Assembly (NCBI GenBank): GCA_016215645.1
Contig: JACRIX010000013.1
Coordinates: 60,053 to 124,052 of the forward strand
Direction of reading: 5' to 3'
Length of the DNA: 64,000 nucleotides
Origin: Rhodocyclales bacterium
Lineage (GTDB): Bacteria; Pseudomonadota; Gammaproteobacteria; Burkholderiales; Rhodocyclaceae
Shown here piece after piece: positions 50,318 through 59,209 of this stretch. The notes beneath the pieces are model-generated. The model was given only the letters and a program-made list of their open reading frames with translations. It had not been told where the DNA came from and did not search any database. How positions within the stretch are numbered: the stretch's first letter is position 1; each line of letters starts with the position of its first letter. The position numbers and the translations under genes were made by a program.

Positions 50318-50402
50318 TAGTGGTTTTCCCGTAGCAGCAAACGGAAATTGAAAAGCGCCATCGCCGGCATGCCCGGGACGGAGCAAACGAAGGTCTTGGA
50401 AC

Positions 50403-50552
50403 TCAGACTTCTGAACGTTTGCGCAGGGCGGACTTTTGCCGCGCGCGGCTGGCGCGCTTGTCCTGGCGCTGATGGGCGCCGCCCTTTTTCAGCAGCGGGG
50501 CGGTCGCCAGCGGATTGCGCGGCCTCAGGAGTCTTTGTTTGGCGCGCTTCAT
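50403..50552 (-). CDS. Small very basic protein, translationally coupled to bioC
   Basis: 49 aa, not recognised. It has MKRAKQRLLRPRNPLATA and ends in SALRKRSEV, with about a third Lys/Arg and no hydrophobic stretch. Its ATG overlaps the bioC stop as ATGA, and no other gene lies on that stretch, which argues for a real product. Similar short basic proteins are seen near other betaproteobacterial genes in my memory, but I cannot name a family. RNA or ribosome binding is only suggested by charge. Confidence 0.5.
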   Translation of the reverse strand: MKRAKQRLLRPRNPLATAPLLKKGGAHQRQDKRASRARQKSALRKRSEV

Positions 50553-51367
50553 CGCGGACGAAAACTGATCACGGCGCGGCCGTCGGCGATCTGTCGCGGC
50601 TCGGGTTTCCAGGCGTGGCCGAAGACGACCTCGAAGCTCGCCGGCAGACGCCCGTCGGCGTCCGGCTCCCAGGCGTCGAAGACGCGGCGCCAGTCGCGCC
50701 AGGCCTGCCGGCCCAGCAATCCGTCGCGCACGCCGAGGTGGCGCTGATCGGCGAGAAAGGCACGTGGACCAGCATAGGTCAGGGTGATCATTTCCATGTC
50801 CATCACCGGATCGCCGAAGCCGGCGGCCACCAGCATGTCGCCCAGGTCGTGCATGTCGAGGAAGCGTCTCGCCGTGTCGCCAGCGCCGACTCTTGTCGCC
50901 GCGTCGCGTATTTGCTTGAGCGTATCCGGCCCCAGCACAGCAAAACACAGCAGGCCGCCGACCTCCAACACCCGATGCATTTCCCGGAAGGCCGGCAGCG
51001 GATCGTCCAGCCAGTGCAGCATCAGGTTGGACCAGACCAGGCCCAGACTGTTCGCCGCCAGCGGCAGTGCGCGCACGTCGGCATTCAGCAGCCGCGGACC
51101 GCGGCCCATGACGCGTTGCAGGCGCGGGGTGGCACGGCGCACGGCGCGCAGCATCGGCAGGGCATAGTCGAGGGCAATTGCCTGCGCCTTGGGGTAGCGC
51201 GCCTGCAAGGCGCGTATGCCGTCGCCGGTAGCGCAGCCGATGTCGGCGATTCGCTGCGGAGTGATCTTTACCAGGTCGAGACGCTGCGCCATGCGAGCGC
51301 CCACTTCGCGAGCAAGCACGGCAGCCGAGTCGTAGGTCGCGGCGGCCGTGGAGAAGTCGCCGCGCAT
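50549..51367 (-). CDS. bioC: Malonyl-ACP O-methyltransferase
   Basis: SAM-dependent methylation that starts the pimeloyl moiety of biotin; 272 aa. FSTAAATYDSAAVLAREVGARM at the N-terminus, the SAM motif IADIGCATGDGIRAL, LDYALPML, WSNLMLHWLDDP (motif region of BioC) and GPDTLKQIRDA. It lies 8 bases after bioB. A dispersed-repeat copy supplies RVGAGDTARR in the loop before FLDMHDLGDMLVAAGF. There is no bioF, bioA or bioD in the window. Confidence 0.93.
   Translation of the reverse strand: MRGDFSTAAATYDSAAVLAREVGARMAQRLDLVKITPQRIADIGCATGDGIRALQARYPKAQAIALDYALPMLRAVRRATPRLQRVMGRGPRLLNADVRALPLAANSLGLVWSNLMLHWLDDPLPAFREMHRVLEVGGLLCFAVLGPDTLKQIRDAATRVGAGDTARRFLDMHDLGDMLVAAGFGDPVMDMEMITLTYAGPRAFLADQRHLGVRDGLLGRQAWRDWRRVFDAWEPDADGRLPASFEVVFGHAWKPEPRQIADGRAVISFRPR
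50870..50891 (-). repeat. Dispersed 22-bp repeat, copy I (in bioC)
   Basis: Minus strand AGTCGGCGCTG, GCGAC, ACGGCG. In frame as RVGAGDTA, identical in DNA and peptide to the rsmE copy. Confidence 0.75.
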
Positions 51368-51375
51368 CGAGGACG

Positions 51376-52365
51376 TCAGGCGGCGTGCAGCCCCAGCCGC
51401 TTGAACAGCGCCTCGTCACGCCCGGCTTCCGGATTGTCGGCCGTCAGCAGCTTGTCGCCATAGAAGATCGAGTTGGCGCCGGCGAGGAAGCACAGGGCCT
51501 GCAGCTCGTCGCTCATTTCCTGACGCCCGGCGGAAAGGCGCACCAGCGAGGCCGGCATGGTGATGCGCGCCACGGCAATGGTGCGCACGAACTCGAAGGG
51601 GTCCAGTGGCGGTGCGTTCTCCAGCGGCGTGCCGGGCATCGGCACCAGCTGGTTGATCGGCACCGATTCCGGCGGCGGCGCGAGATTGGCCAGTTCCGCC
51701 AGCAAGGACGCGCGTGCGCGGCGCGTCTCGCCCATGCCAACGATGCCGCCGCAGCAGACATTGATGCCGGCCGCGCGCACCTGGCCCAGGGTATCGAAGC
51801 GGTCCTGCTGGCTGTGCGTGCTGATCACCTGACCATAAAACTCCGGCGCGGTGTCGAGGTTGTGGTTGTAGTAGTCGAGCCCGGCGGCCTTGAGGCGCTC
51901 GGCCTGGCCGGGCTTGAGCATGCCCAGCGTGACACAGGTTTCCATGCCCAGCGCCTTGACCGCGCCGATCATGGTGGCGACGCGGTCGAGGTCCTTGTCC
52001 TTCGGCCCGCGCCAGGCCGCGCCCATGCAGAAGCGCGTGGCGCCCTTGTCCTTCGCCGCCTTGGCCGCCGTCACCACCTCATCAACGTCGAGCAGCGCCT
52101 CGCGCTCGGCCTCGCCGTGATGCGCCGACTGCGAGCAATAACCGCAATCCTCCGAGCAGCCGCCGGTCTTGATCGACAACAGGGTCGACAGCTGGACCGC
52201 GTTGGGCTGATGGTGTTCGCGGTGCACTTCCTGGGCGCGGAACAACAGGTCGTTGAAGGGCAGTTCAAACAGGCCGACGATGGCGTCGGTGGTCCAGCGC
52301 AGCGTCGGTACCGGCGCCGGCGCCGGCGCCAGCGTAATGGTTTGCGGTGCGGCGGTGAGGGTCAT
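51376..52365 (-). CDS. bioB: Biotin synthase
   Basis: Radical-SAM sulfur insertion converting dethiobiotin to biotin; 329 aa. [14 protein letters not shown] carries the C-x3-C-x2-C cluster; [28 protein letters not shown] and [18 protein letters not shown] are BioB signatures. An Ala/Pro-rich tail ([13 protein letters not shown]) precedes the core. It is divergent from comF, 56 bases away, with no clear biotin-operator palindrome visible. Confidence 0.97.
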   Translation of the reverse strand: MTLTAAPQTITLAPAPAPVPTLRWTTDAIVGLFELPFNDLLFRAQEVHREHHQPNAVQLSTLLSIKTGGCSEDCGYCSQSAHHGEAEREALLDVDEVVTAAKAAKDKGATRFCMGAAWRGPKDKDLDRVATMIGAVKALGMETCVTLGMLKPGQAERLKAAGLDYYNHNLDTAPEFYGQVISTHSQQDRFDTLGQVRAAGINVCCGGIVGMGETRRARASLLAELANLAPPPESVPINQLVPMPGTPLENAPPLDPFEFVRTIAVARITMPASLVRLSAGRQEMSDELQALCFLAGANSIFYGDKLLTADNPEAGRDEALFKRLGLHAA

Positions 52366-52421
52366 CGCTAGGGCTCGCTACAATGCGGGAAAGGCGCGAA
52401 TCTTGGTGGAAGGAGGCAGGC

Positions 52422-53141
52422 TTGTCAAATTCACGGCAGCAAAACGACGGGCGCTCCGGCTTCGCCGCAAGGCTCGCCGGTGCCTTGCTGCCGCGCGCGT
52501 GCTTTCTCTGTGTTGCGCCTTCAGGAGCGGATTTTCTCTGCCCCGCCTGCCTGGACACTCTGCCGCGCATGCCAACCGAATGTTGCCCGGTTTGTGCCTT
52601 GCCAACGCCGTCGGCCTCGGTTTGCGGCGCCTGCCTGAAAATGCCGCCGCGTTTCGATTCGACGCAGGCGGTCTTCCGTTACGAATTCCCCATCGACCAA
52701 CTGGTGCAGTCGCTCAAATACGCTCACCGTCTCGCCAGCGCCGACTTTCTCGGCAGGACACTCGTGCAACGCCTTCCGGATCGCCATTTCGACATGATCC
52801 TGCCCGTGCCGCTGGCATCGCAGCGCCTGGCCGAGCGCGGCTTCAACCAGGCGCTGGAAATTGCACGGCATCCGGCACGGCAAATGCACCTGTCGCTGGA
52901 AACCCGATGGGTCCGTCGCGGTGTCAATACGACACCCCAGGCCGCACTGCCCTGGAAGGAACGCGCCAAAAACATCCGCCACGCCTTCGAATGCGAAACC
53001 GACCTGACCGGGAAAGCCCTACTGGTCATCGACGACGTGATGACCACCGGCGCAACGCTGAACGAGCTCGCCGGAGCGCTCAAGGCCTGCGGCGCGGCGC
53101 GGGTGGAAAACCTCGTACTGGCGAGAACGCTGAAGGACTAG
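52422..53141 (+). CDS. comF: ComF-family protein (putative DNA uptake phosphoribosyltransferase-like)
   Basis: About 239 aa. N-terminal zinc fingers with CFLC..CPAC and CCPVC..CGAC; C-terminal phosphoribosyltransferase fold ALLVIDDVMTTGATLNEL. ComF proteins are linked to natural transformation in several bacteria. The TTG at 52422 follows AGGAGG at 5 bases, giving MSNSRQQNDG; the ATG at 52383 lacks a ribosome-binding site. A dispersed-repeat copy lies antisense in the gene (RLASADFL). Next to bioB, with a hypothetical gene following. Confidence 0.85.
   Translation: MSNSRQQNDGRSGFAARLAGALLPRACFLCVAPSGADFLCPACLDTLPRMPTECCPVCALPTPSASVCGACLKMPPRFDSTQAVFRYEFPIDQLVQSLKYAHRLASADFLGRTLVQRLPDRHFDMILPVPLASQRLAERGFNQALEIARHPARQMHLSLETRWVRRGVNTTPQAALPWKERAKNIRHAFECETDLTGKALLVIDDVMTTGATLNELAGALKACGAARVENLVLARTLKD
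52725..52746 (-). repeat. Dispersed 22-bp repeat, copy J (antisense in comF)
   Basis: Minus strand AGTCGGCGCTG, GCGAG, ACGGTG: one change in the second block. On the comF strand it reads HRLASADFL-type, at a conserved position of ComF, so part of the match may be constrained by the protein. Confidence 0.6.
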
Positions 53142-53198
53142 GGTCTGTAATCCATCACGCAACGCTAAAATCAGTGCTCCCGGAACCGGACAGATCCG

Positions 53199-53588
53199 AT
53201 GACGCTACGTGATCCTGTAGACAAGAACATGCTGCGCATGGAAAGCCGGCGGTTTGCGGCGCGCTGTGAAGCCCAGATATCGTCCATTGAACGCGCCGAC
53301 AACCTGCGCGAGATCGCCCGCCTGTCCGCCTCGCTTTATCTGCCCACCGTACTGTCGGCCGACGACCCGGCGCGAGATGCCGTACGCCTGCTGCAAACCC
53401 GGGCCGGCGACAGAGCGCGCGAACTCATCCTGGAACAGATCCAGGCCTACGTCCGCGCGGAAGACAGCCATCGCGAAAAGCTCAAGCGCGCGATGCTCGA
53501 CGCCTGGACCAATCTCACCGGCCCGCTGGGATACCTCCGCAGCTGGGCGCAAGGCCGCCTCCTGGCGGCGGAGCAGCGCGCGGAGTAA
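53199..53588 (+). CDS. Hypothetical protein
   Basis: 129 aa, not recognised. Mostly helical and charged, MLRMESRRFAARCEAQISSIERADNLREIA through REKLKRAMLDAWTNLTGPLGYLRSWAQGRLL, with no signal peptide or membrane segment. The amphipathic pattern suggests a small soluble helical protein. It follows comF by 57 bases and converges with mshN. Codon use is like its neighbours. It could be cotranscribed with comF. Confidence 0.6.
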   Translation: MTLRDPVDKNMLRMESRRFAARCEAQISSIERADNLREIARLSASLYLPTVLSADDPARDAVRLLQTRAGDRARELILEQIQAYVRAEDSHREKLKRAMLDAWTNLTGPLGYLRSWAQGRLLAAEQRAE

Positions 53589-53621
53589 ACGCGTCACCAG
53601 ACCCGCGACGGCTGGCGGATT

Positions 53622-54737
53622 TCAGCGCAAACGCTGATCGACATGCGATGCCAGATCGGGAGGCAGGTCGGGTGATTGACGCGCCCGCAGATAGGCCTCC
53701 CGCGCTTCGGATGGCTTGCCGGACGCATCCAGCGAAATACCCAGACCCGCCCACCAGCGCCCTTCCCCGGGCGACAGGCGTGCCGCCTGCCGGTAGCGCT
53801 CGACCGCCTCTGCGGAGCGCCCGGCGCGATTCAACAGGGCGCCGGTAAAACCCTGGAACTCGGCGCTGGATTCACCCGCGACGGCGTTCTTCTGCAATAG
53901 CTCCAGCGCTGCCGCCACCTGGTTGCGCTCGACCTTCAGCCTGGCCAGCGCCAGCGTCGACGACAGGCGCGTCGACGCCATCTCCGTTCCCTTGCGCAAC
54001 ACGTCTTCGGCGTCGTCATAGTGCCTGGCATCGATGAGCTGTGCGGCGAGCCCCTGACGCGCGCCTGCATGCTCGGGAAAGTGCTCCAGGGCGCTGCGAT
54101 ACCCGGCCAGCGCGGCATCCAGGTGGCCTTGGCGCCGGGCCGCGGCCGCACGCTGATACTCTGCCTCGGCGCGCTCGGCCGCGGTCGGAATGCGTTCCTG
54201 CTTGTCGATCCGCGTCTTCACCACGGGCTCGACCGCCGAACGCTTTTCGGTGGCCGGCATCGCTGCCGGCTTCACCGCAACCGGACGCGGCTCGCTGCGT
54301 GCCGCGGGCGCCGAAGCCGGGCTCGGGACGACGGGGGCGACGGCCGACAATTCGTCGGCCATGCGCAGGGCCGAGGGCGGCGGCACCACGTCGGCGCTAC
54401 GCGTGGGGGGGACCGCCTCGCCGGGTGCCGGCGGGCTGGTGGCGACGGGCGCCGGGTCCGGATTCGGCGCCGCAAGCGGGGCCGGCGCAGCAAGCGGCCT
54501 GGGTGCCGAGGGTGGAAGGGCAGGTCGAATCGGCGCAAGATCGGGACGAAACTCCTGCCAGGCCAAGGCACCCGCCAGCGCCACAATCACCAGCAGTCCC
54601 AATGCCACCGCCGTCGGCCGGGACTTCTGCTCCTGGCGTGCCGCCAGCGGAGTCACTGCGGCGGGCAGCGCGGCACGCTCGCCTTCACCGATGTGGCGCG
54701 CATCGAGGTCGCGCAGCATCTTGTTGATCAGGCTCAT
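53622..54737 (-). CDS. mshN: MSHA pilus biogenesis protein MshN (TPR)
   Basis: 371 aa. MSLINKMLRDLDARH is the characteristic N-terminus, followed by a single hydrophobic helix (ALGLLVIVALAGALAW), a Pro/Ala-rich periplasmic stretch (about 70-190) and C-terminal TPR-like repeats (AALAGYRSALEHFPEHAGARQGLA, AVERYRQAARLSPGEGRWWAGLG). It assists MSHA-type IV pilus assembly. Last of the run; the following mshE/mshG genes of the classical cluster are absent here. Confidence 0.88.
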   Translation of the reverse strand: MSLINKMLRDLDARHIGEGERAALPAAVTPLAARQEQKSRPTAVALGLLVIVALAGALAWQEFRPDLAPIRPALPPSAPRPLAAPAPLAAPNPDPAPVATSPPAPGEAVPPTRSADVVPPPSALRMADELSAVAPVVPSPASAPAARSEPRPVAVKPAAMPATEKRSAVEPVVKTRIDKQERIPTAAERAEAEYQRAAAARRQGHLDAALAGYRSALEHFPEHAGARQGLAAQLIDARHYDDAEDVLRKGTEMASTRLSSTLALARLKVERNQVAAALELLQKNAVAGESSAEFQGFTGALLNRAGRSAEAVERYRQAARLSPGEGRWWAGLGISLDASGKPSEAREAYLRARQSPDLPPDLASHVDQRLR

Positions 54738-54738
54738 C

Positions 54739-55575
54739 TCACCACCGCTGCCACCACGCCGGCATCGCCAGGCCCTCGGTATCCCGTGCCGCGAGCGCCA
54801 CATGCCCGCGCGAGATGCGTGACTTGCCCTCGCCGTAGGCCAGCATCATGGCCTTGTGGGCGAGGATGTTCATCAGCCTGGGCGTGCCTCGCGTATAGCG
54901 GAACAAGGACTGGGCGCTGGCTCCGGGAAAGACATCGCCGTCGCGATGGCCGGCCACCCGGAGCCGGTGCGCCAGGTAGTGCCCGGCTTCTCCCTGCCGC
55001 AGGCCGGGCATGGCGTAATGGAAAACGATGCGCTGGCGCAACTGGCGCACCGCAGGATTGGCAAGCTTCTGGTCGAGTTCCGGTTGCCCGAACATGACGA
55101 CCTGCAACAGTTTGCGCTTCTCGGTTTCGAGGTTGGAGAGCAGGCGCAGCGACTCCAGGCTGACCAGGGGCATCGACTGCGCCTCGTCGATGCAGATGAT
55201 GACCTGCTTTCCCGCGGTGGCGAGATTCAGGAGGTGCCTGTTGAAATGCTTGAGCAGGTGGAACTCGTAGTCCTCCCCTTCCATGGCGAGTCCCAGTTCC
55301 TCCGCGATCGCCAGCAGCAGGGCGCGCGGTTCGAGCATCGGGTTCGGCAGGTAGGCCACCACCTGCTCCTCCTTCAGGGTAGCCAGAAAGCGGCGGCACA
55401 ACAGGGTCTTGCCGGCACCCACCTCGCCCGTGATCTTGATGAATCCTTCGCCGGTTTCCAGGCCGATCAGCAGCGTGTTCAGCGCCTCCTGGTGGGCGTC
55501 GGCGGTATAGATGAAGCTGGTGTCCGGCGTAATGCCGAAGGGAAATTCGCGGAGGCCGAAGTGGCTCAGGTACAT
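54739..55575 (-). CDS. mshM: MSHA pilus biogenesis ATPase MshM
   Basis: AAA ATPase of the ExeA/MshM type; 278 aa. YLSHFGLREFPFGITPD is the family N-terminus; Walker A GEVGAGKTLLCR and Walker B VIICIDEAQSM; FRYTRGTPRLMNILAHKAM near the C-terminus. It likely helps place the secretin MshL in the cell wall (family inference). The ATG at 55575 is used; only antisense coding lies upstream of it. Confidence 0.92.
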   Translation of the reverse strand: MYLSHFGLREFPFGITPDTSFIYTADAHQEALNTLLIGLETGEGFIKITGEVGAGKTLLCRRFLATLKEEQVVAYLPNPMLEPRALLLAIAEELGLAMEGEDYEFHLLKHFNRHLLNLATAGKQVIICIDEAQSMPLVSLESLRLLSNLETEKRKLLQVVMFGQPELDQKLANPAVRQLRQRIVFHYAMPGLRQGEAGHYLAHRLRVAGHRDGDVFPGASAQSLFRYTRGTPRLMNILAHKAMMLAYGEGKSRISRGHVALAARDTEGLAMPAWWQRW

Positions 55576-55591
55576 CGCACTTTGCCCCTGG

Positions 55592-57355
55592 TCACTTGGC
55601 GGACGGCGCGTCGATGTAGCCGCCCATGCGTTCCTGAACACCCTTGATGTCATCCGTCCAGGCGCGGTCGCTGTCAATGATCGTCGGCTTGATCAGGATC
55701 ACCAGCTCGCGCTTGCGCATGCTGCTGGTGCGCTGCCCCAGGGCACTCGAGAGGACGCCGGTCGCACCCGGCAATTGCGAGCGGTCCGAGGACTGCTCCT
55801 GACGCATGAGGCCGCCGATGGCGACGATGTTGCCGTCCTGGGCGCGGACGATGGAATCGGTTTCGTTGATCCGGCTCACCGCCAGCGGCACCGTGATCTC
55901 GCCCGTCGCGCCGCCGAGGTTGATGACCTTGTTGCTCTCCGTGATCGTCGTCACCGCGGGGTGCACATGGAGAATGATGTTGCCATCCTCGTCGATCTGC
56001 GGCGTCACGTCCAGCGAGATGCCCGAGAACATCGACTGGAAGCGCGGCGTGATGGTGGCCGGCCCGGTCACCCCGGCGGCGTTGGTCGTTCCCGCGGAGA
56101 CCGTCAGGTCATTGACGAAGAAGCCGTCGTCACCGACCTTGAGCACGGCTTTCTGGTTGTTGAGCGTGGCAATGCGGGGTGAGGAAAGGACCGATACGCT
56201 GCCCTGCGATTCGAGGAAATTCAGCAGGGTGGCGAAATTGGCGGTCTGGAAAGCCAGCCCGACGAAACCCTTGCCCAGGGCCGAGGCGGCGATCGCGCCA
56301 AGTCGTCCCGGGGTCACGGAGACCGTCGGCGGCACCGTCGAACCGCTGACCTGCGACGCCGCGGTCCCCTGGGTCAGCGCCGTGCCGGCAACACCGACTG
56401 CGGCGCCCGGCTGGGCGATGCCGATGCCGATCCGGCTGTTCGGTCCGGCCTTGAACGCCCCCCAATTGACCCCGGCCTGGTAACCCTCGGAGAGTTCCAC
56501 GTCGACGATCTTGGCTTCCAGCATCACCTGGCGTTCGGCGATCAGCTGCGTGGCCTTCAGGTACTTCTCGACGTTGCGCAGCTCGACCGGCAAGGCGCGT
56601 ATCAGCACGACGCCGGAAGACGGATTGACCACGACGCTGCGTCCCTCGCTGGAGCCGACGATCGCCGTCAGCGCCCGACTCAGGTCGCCCCAGAAGTCGT
56701 TGTCGGTGGTCATGCTGACGCGGCTGGTATCGCTCGATCGCGTGGTGGAGGTCGATGCCGCGCCGGACGGCACCGCCTGCCCCGGCGTCGATGTCGCCGT
56801 GGCGGAGCCGCTGCTGGTGCTCGTCGTGATCGTGCTGCCGGCGACGCGCAGATCGCTGCTGCCCTGGCGCCGGCTGGCCAGGTAGTTGATCCTGAATACC
56901 CGGCTCTTGACCGTGTTCGGCTCGATGAAGATGCGCTTGCCCTGGATGCGGTACTCGTAGCCGTAGAGTTCGCGTATGGTATCCAGCGCCTCGTGCAGGC
57001 TGACGTCCTTGAGATTGACCGTCAGGCTGCCGCCGACGTCCGGAGGCAGCAGCATGCTGTAGCGCGTGCCCGAGACCAGGGCCATGAACACCTGCGTCGC
57101 CGGTGCATTGATCACCGAGAGGTCGAATCGTGGCTCCGGATCCACCACCTCCGCCGTCGCCTGCGGCGTCAGGGGCGGCATCAATGAGTTGTCGGATACC
57201 GTTGCCGGCGCCTTGCGTTCGGTGGCCGATTTCAGCAGCACGTCATTGATCGTGTCCAGCACTTGCCCGGAGGGGCGCGGCGGCGTGGCGCACGCCGCAA
57301 GCGCCAGGGCAAGCCCCGCGGCGGCAATGGCTCGCGAATGCACGGATGCTGTCAT
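55592..57355 (-). CDS. mshL: MSHA pilus outer-membrane secretin MshL
   Basis: 587 aa. A lipoprotein-type signal ends with LALAACATPP. An N-domain (TQVFMALVSGTRYSMLLPPDVGGSLTVNLKDVSLHEALDTI), a central part rich in Ser/Thr/Gly (about 170-215), then secretin domain LKVGDDGFFVNDL through VPLAVSRINETDSIVRAQDGNIVAIGGLM and LVILIKPTII. It forms the pilus outlet. Overlaps mshK at its start; starts 16 bases before mshM. Confidence 0.93.
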   Translation of the reverse strand: MTASVHSRAIAAAGLALALAACATPPRPSGQVLDTINDVLLKSATERKAPATVSDNSLMPPLTPQATAEVVDPEPRFDLSVINAPATQVFMALVSGTRYSMLLPPDVGGSLTVNLKDVSLHEALDTIRELYGYEYRIQGKRIFIEPNTVKSRVFRINYLASRRQGSSDLRVAGSTITTSTSSGSATATSTPGQAVPSGAASTSTTRSSDTSRVSMTTDNDFWGDLSRALTAIVGSSEGRSVVVNPSSGVVLIRALPVELRNVEKYLKATQLIAERQVMLEAKIVDVELSEGYQAGVNWGAFKAGPNSRIGIGIAQPGAAVGVAGTALTQGTAASQVSGSTVPPTVSVTPGRLGAIAASALGKGFVGLAFQTANFATLLNFLESQGSVSVLSSPRIATLNNQKAVLKVGDDGFFVNDLTVSAGTTNAAGVTGPATITPRFQSMFSGISLDVTPQIDEDGNIILHVHPAVTTITESNKVINLGGATGEITVPLAVSRINETDSIVRAQDGNIVAIGGLMRQEQSSDRSQLPGATGVLSSALGQRTSSMRKRELVILIKPTIIDSDRAWTDDIKGVQERMGGYIDAPSAK

Positions 57356-57738
57356 TTGGCCTCCGATCCTTCCCTGGGTCCGCCGGTGCGCGCCTTGGCG
57401 CCGGACGCCGGCTTGACGGGAATCTTCTCCATGGTCGGCATGACCTTGATCACTTCACGCCCGCTTTCGCCTTTCAGCACGATTTCACGTTCACTGATTT
57501 TCATTACCTTCTTGTCTCCCAGCCGGTCACCGACCGACACCTGCTTGCCGTTGATGACCGCCACCGATTTTCCCTTCGGCCGCACGATGATGGTTTGCAC
57601 GCCGCTTTGTGCGGCAGGTGCAAGGCCGCCGGCATCTGCCGCCGCACCCTCCGGGGGGCGCATCGGGTCTCCCCCCTGGGCCAGCGCCACGGCCGAAGCC
57701 ACCAGCCCGGCCAGCAGCGCGGACGGGAACCGGGCCAT
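57352..57738 (-). CDS. mshK: MSHA pilus biogenesis protein MshK
   Basis: About 128 aa. A signal peptide (FPSALLAGLVASAVALA) and QGGDPMRPPEGAAAD give the familiar MshK/GspC-like DPMRP motif. A C-terminal SAVINGKQVSVGDRLGDKKVMKISEREIVLKGESG segment is a pilus-P-like domain. ATG at 57738 overlaps the mshJ stop (TGATG); an ATG at 57753 is possible. Role: inner-membrane or periplasmic alignment protein (inference). Confidence 0.75.
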   Translation of the reverse strand: MARFPSALLAGLVASAVALAQGGDPMRPPEGAAADAGGLAPAAQSGVQTIIVRPKGKSVAVINGKQVSVGDRLGDKKVMKISEREIVLKGESGREVIKVMPTMEKIPVKPASGAKARTGGPREGSEAK

Positions 57739-58538
57739 CAGACGGTGAGCCATTTTCTGTCCAGGCTGAGGGTGTAGACCCGCAGCACCAGTATGTTGCG
57801 AGGATATTTGTCGACACTCAGGCCAAGGCTGTTCCACATCACGCGCTGCGGACTGCGCTCGATGTCTTCGACATACTTGAGCAGATCGCCGTAGCTTCCG
57901 GCAAGGCGGATCTCGATACCGTGCTGGTAGATGCCGTCGCCCGCCGTGGCCGGCGCTTTGCGCGGCGCGGCCTCGGTGGCCGAAGCCGCGGCGGTGGATG
58001 CAGCGGAACCCGCGGCCACTGCCTGAAGCGTCGCCTGCACCGACGCCGGAACCGCGTCGGCTTTGGGAACCGCCGGCGCGGCTGGCGCTGACGCCGGCGC
58101 CGGTGCGCCGACCATGGTCACCGGCAGGGTCTTGAGGCCGATCAACTCGACGGCGCCGTTCCGCGCCGTCAGGCGTTCGAGGAAGGCCTGCATTTTTGCC
58201 GGCGGCACCATTCCCGCCTCGAATGCGGTGAGCCGCTCGCCGATCGCGCCCAACTCCTTGCGAAGCTGGGCCAGACGCTGCCGTTTGGCGGCATCCGGAT
58301 CGGCGTCGAGCACCTTCATTGCCGCGACCTCGGTCTTCAGCTTGGCCAGCTCGGCGCGTGCGCTGGCTTCGGCGCGACTGGCGTTGCGTGCCTTGAGCAG
58401 CAGCGGGTCGATGGCGAAGTTGAACACCAGGATGCCGCCGCCCACGATCGCCGCGCCGGCTACCAGCAGGCGCTCACGCCGCGCCAGGGCGGCAAATTTC
58501 GTCGCCCACTGCGACCATTGGCTGGCGATCGCGCTCAC
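57738..58538 (-). CDS. mshJ: MSHA pilus biogenesis protein MshJ (PilO/GspM-like)
   Basis: 266 aa. One N-terminal membrane helix (LLVAGAAIVGGGILVFNFAID), then a long coiled-coil-like helix (residues 50-110) and a C-terminal small domain (YQHGIEIRLAGSYGDLLKYVEDIERSPQRVMWNSLGL). This is PilO/MshJ architecture, with MshI and PilN-like proteins forming the inner-membrane platform. Its ATG overlaps the PilN-like stop (ATGA). Confidence 0.85.
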   Translation of the reverse strand: MSAIASQWSQWATKFAALARRERLLVAGAAIVGGGILVFNFAIDPLLLKARNASRAEASARAELAKLKTEVAAMKVLDADPDAAKRQRLAQLRKELGAIGERLTAFEAGMVPPAKMQAFLERLTARNGAVELIGLKTLPVTMVGAPAPASAPAAPAVPKADAVPASVQATLQAVAAGSAASTAAASATEAAPRKAPATAGDGIYQHGIEIRLAGSYGDLLKYVEDIERSPQRVMWNSLGLSVDKYPRNILVLRVYTLSLDRKWLTV

Positions 58539-59209
58539 TGGCCGGCCTCTCTCGCCGCAACCAGCTTTGGCAACAGGACGAAATCGATTGGGCGCGCCGC
58601 AAGAGTCGGCGCTGGCGCCACGCCGGTTACCCGCACCGCGGTCGCCGACGCCGCCGGCGGCTCAGAGCGGTTCATGGTCAGGGAAGCGAAGCTGCGGCCC
58701 TGGAAGGCCTTTTCGGCACCCAGTCGGCGGATGTAATCCGGCAGCAGTGCGGGGTCGAGCATGCTGCCGCGAATTTCGATGTCGCTGCCGCCGTTGCCGA
58801 TGGTGAAGCCCGTAAGCCAAAGTCCGTCGGGGGTTTGTCGGGCGAAGCCGCGGAGGAAGTCGGCAAAGCCGGCACCGCTGCCGATGGCGCCACCTTCCAG
58901 GAGGCGCGCGATCTCGGCACGGCTGCGCAGGAGCGCCTCGGCACGCTCCAGCTCCCCCTGCACCTTCGGGTCCGACTTGCGCTGAGCCACGGCCTTGGCG
59001 CTGGCCGCAAGCTGTTCGCGAACGAGCTTCAACTGGCTCTCGGCCGCGGCGGCGGCATCGCGCCCGCGCGCCATGCCCTGCCACGCCCACCCGGCCGCCG
59101 CCGCCAGCACCAGGTAGCACACGCCGGCAACCAGGGCGACATTGTTCAGCGTCAGCGGATCGCGCTGCCGAAGGTAGCGCGAATGGTAGAGGTTGATCTG
59201 TGCGCTCAT
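58535..59209 (-). CDS. PilN-domain MSHA inner-membrane protein (MshI2 position)
   Basis: 224 aa. A short cytoplasmic INLYHSRYLRQRDPLTLN motif, like the PilN INLLPWR that contacts PilM, then one membrane helix (ALVAGVCYLVLAAAAGWAW), a coiled coil and a periplasmic domain (LWLTGFTIGNGGSDIEIRGSMLDPALLPDYIRRLG). A dispersed-repeat copy lies antisense near the C-terminus (VAPAPTLAARP). Translationally coupled on both sides. Confidence 0.85.
   Translation of the reverse strand: MSAQINLYHSRYLRQRDPLTLNNVALVAGVCYLVLAAAAGWAWQGMARGRDAAAAAESQLKLVREQLAASAKAVAQRKSDPKVQGELERAEALLRSRAEIARLLEGGAIGSGAGFADFLRGFARQTPDGLWLTGFTIGNGGSDIEIRGSMLDPALLPDYIRRLGAEKAFQGRSFASLTMNRSEPPAASATAVRVTGVAPAPTLAARPIDFVLLPKLVAAREAGQ
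58604..58625 (+). repeat. Dispersed 22-bp repeat, copy K (antisense in PilN-like gene)
   Basis: AGTCGGCGCTG, GCGCC, ACGCCG on the plus strand: one base changed in the second block. Read by the gene as GVAPAPTLA, in a Pro/Ala segment. Confidence 0.65.
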
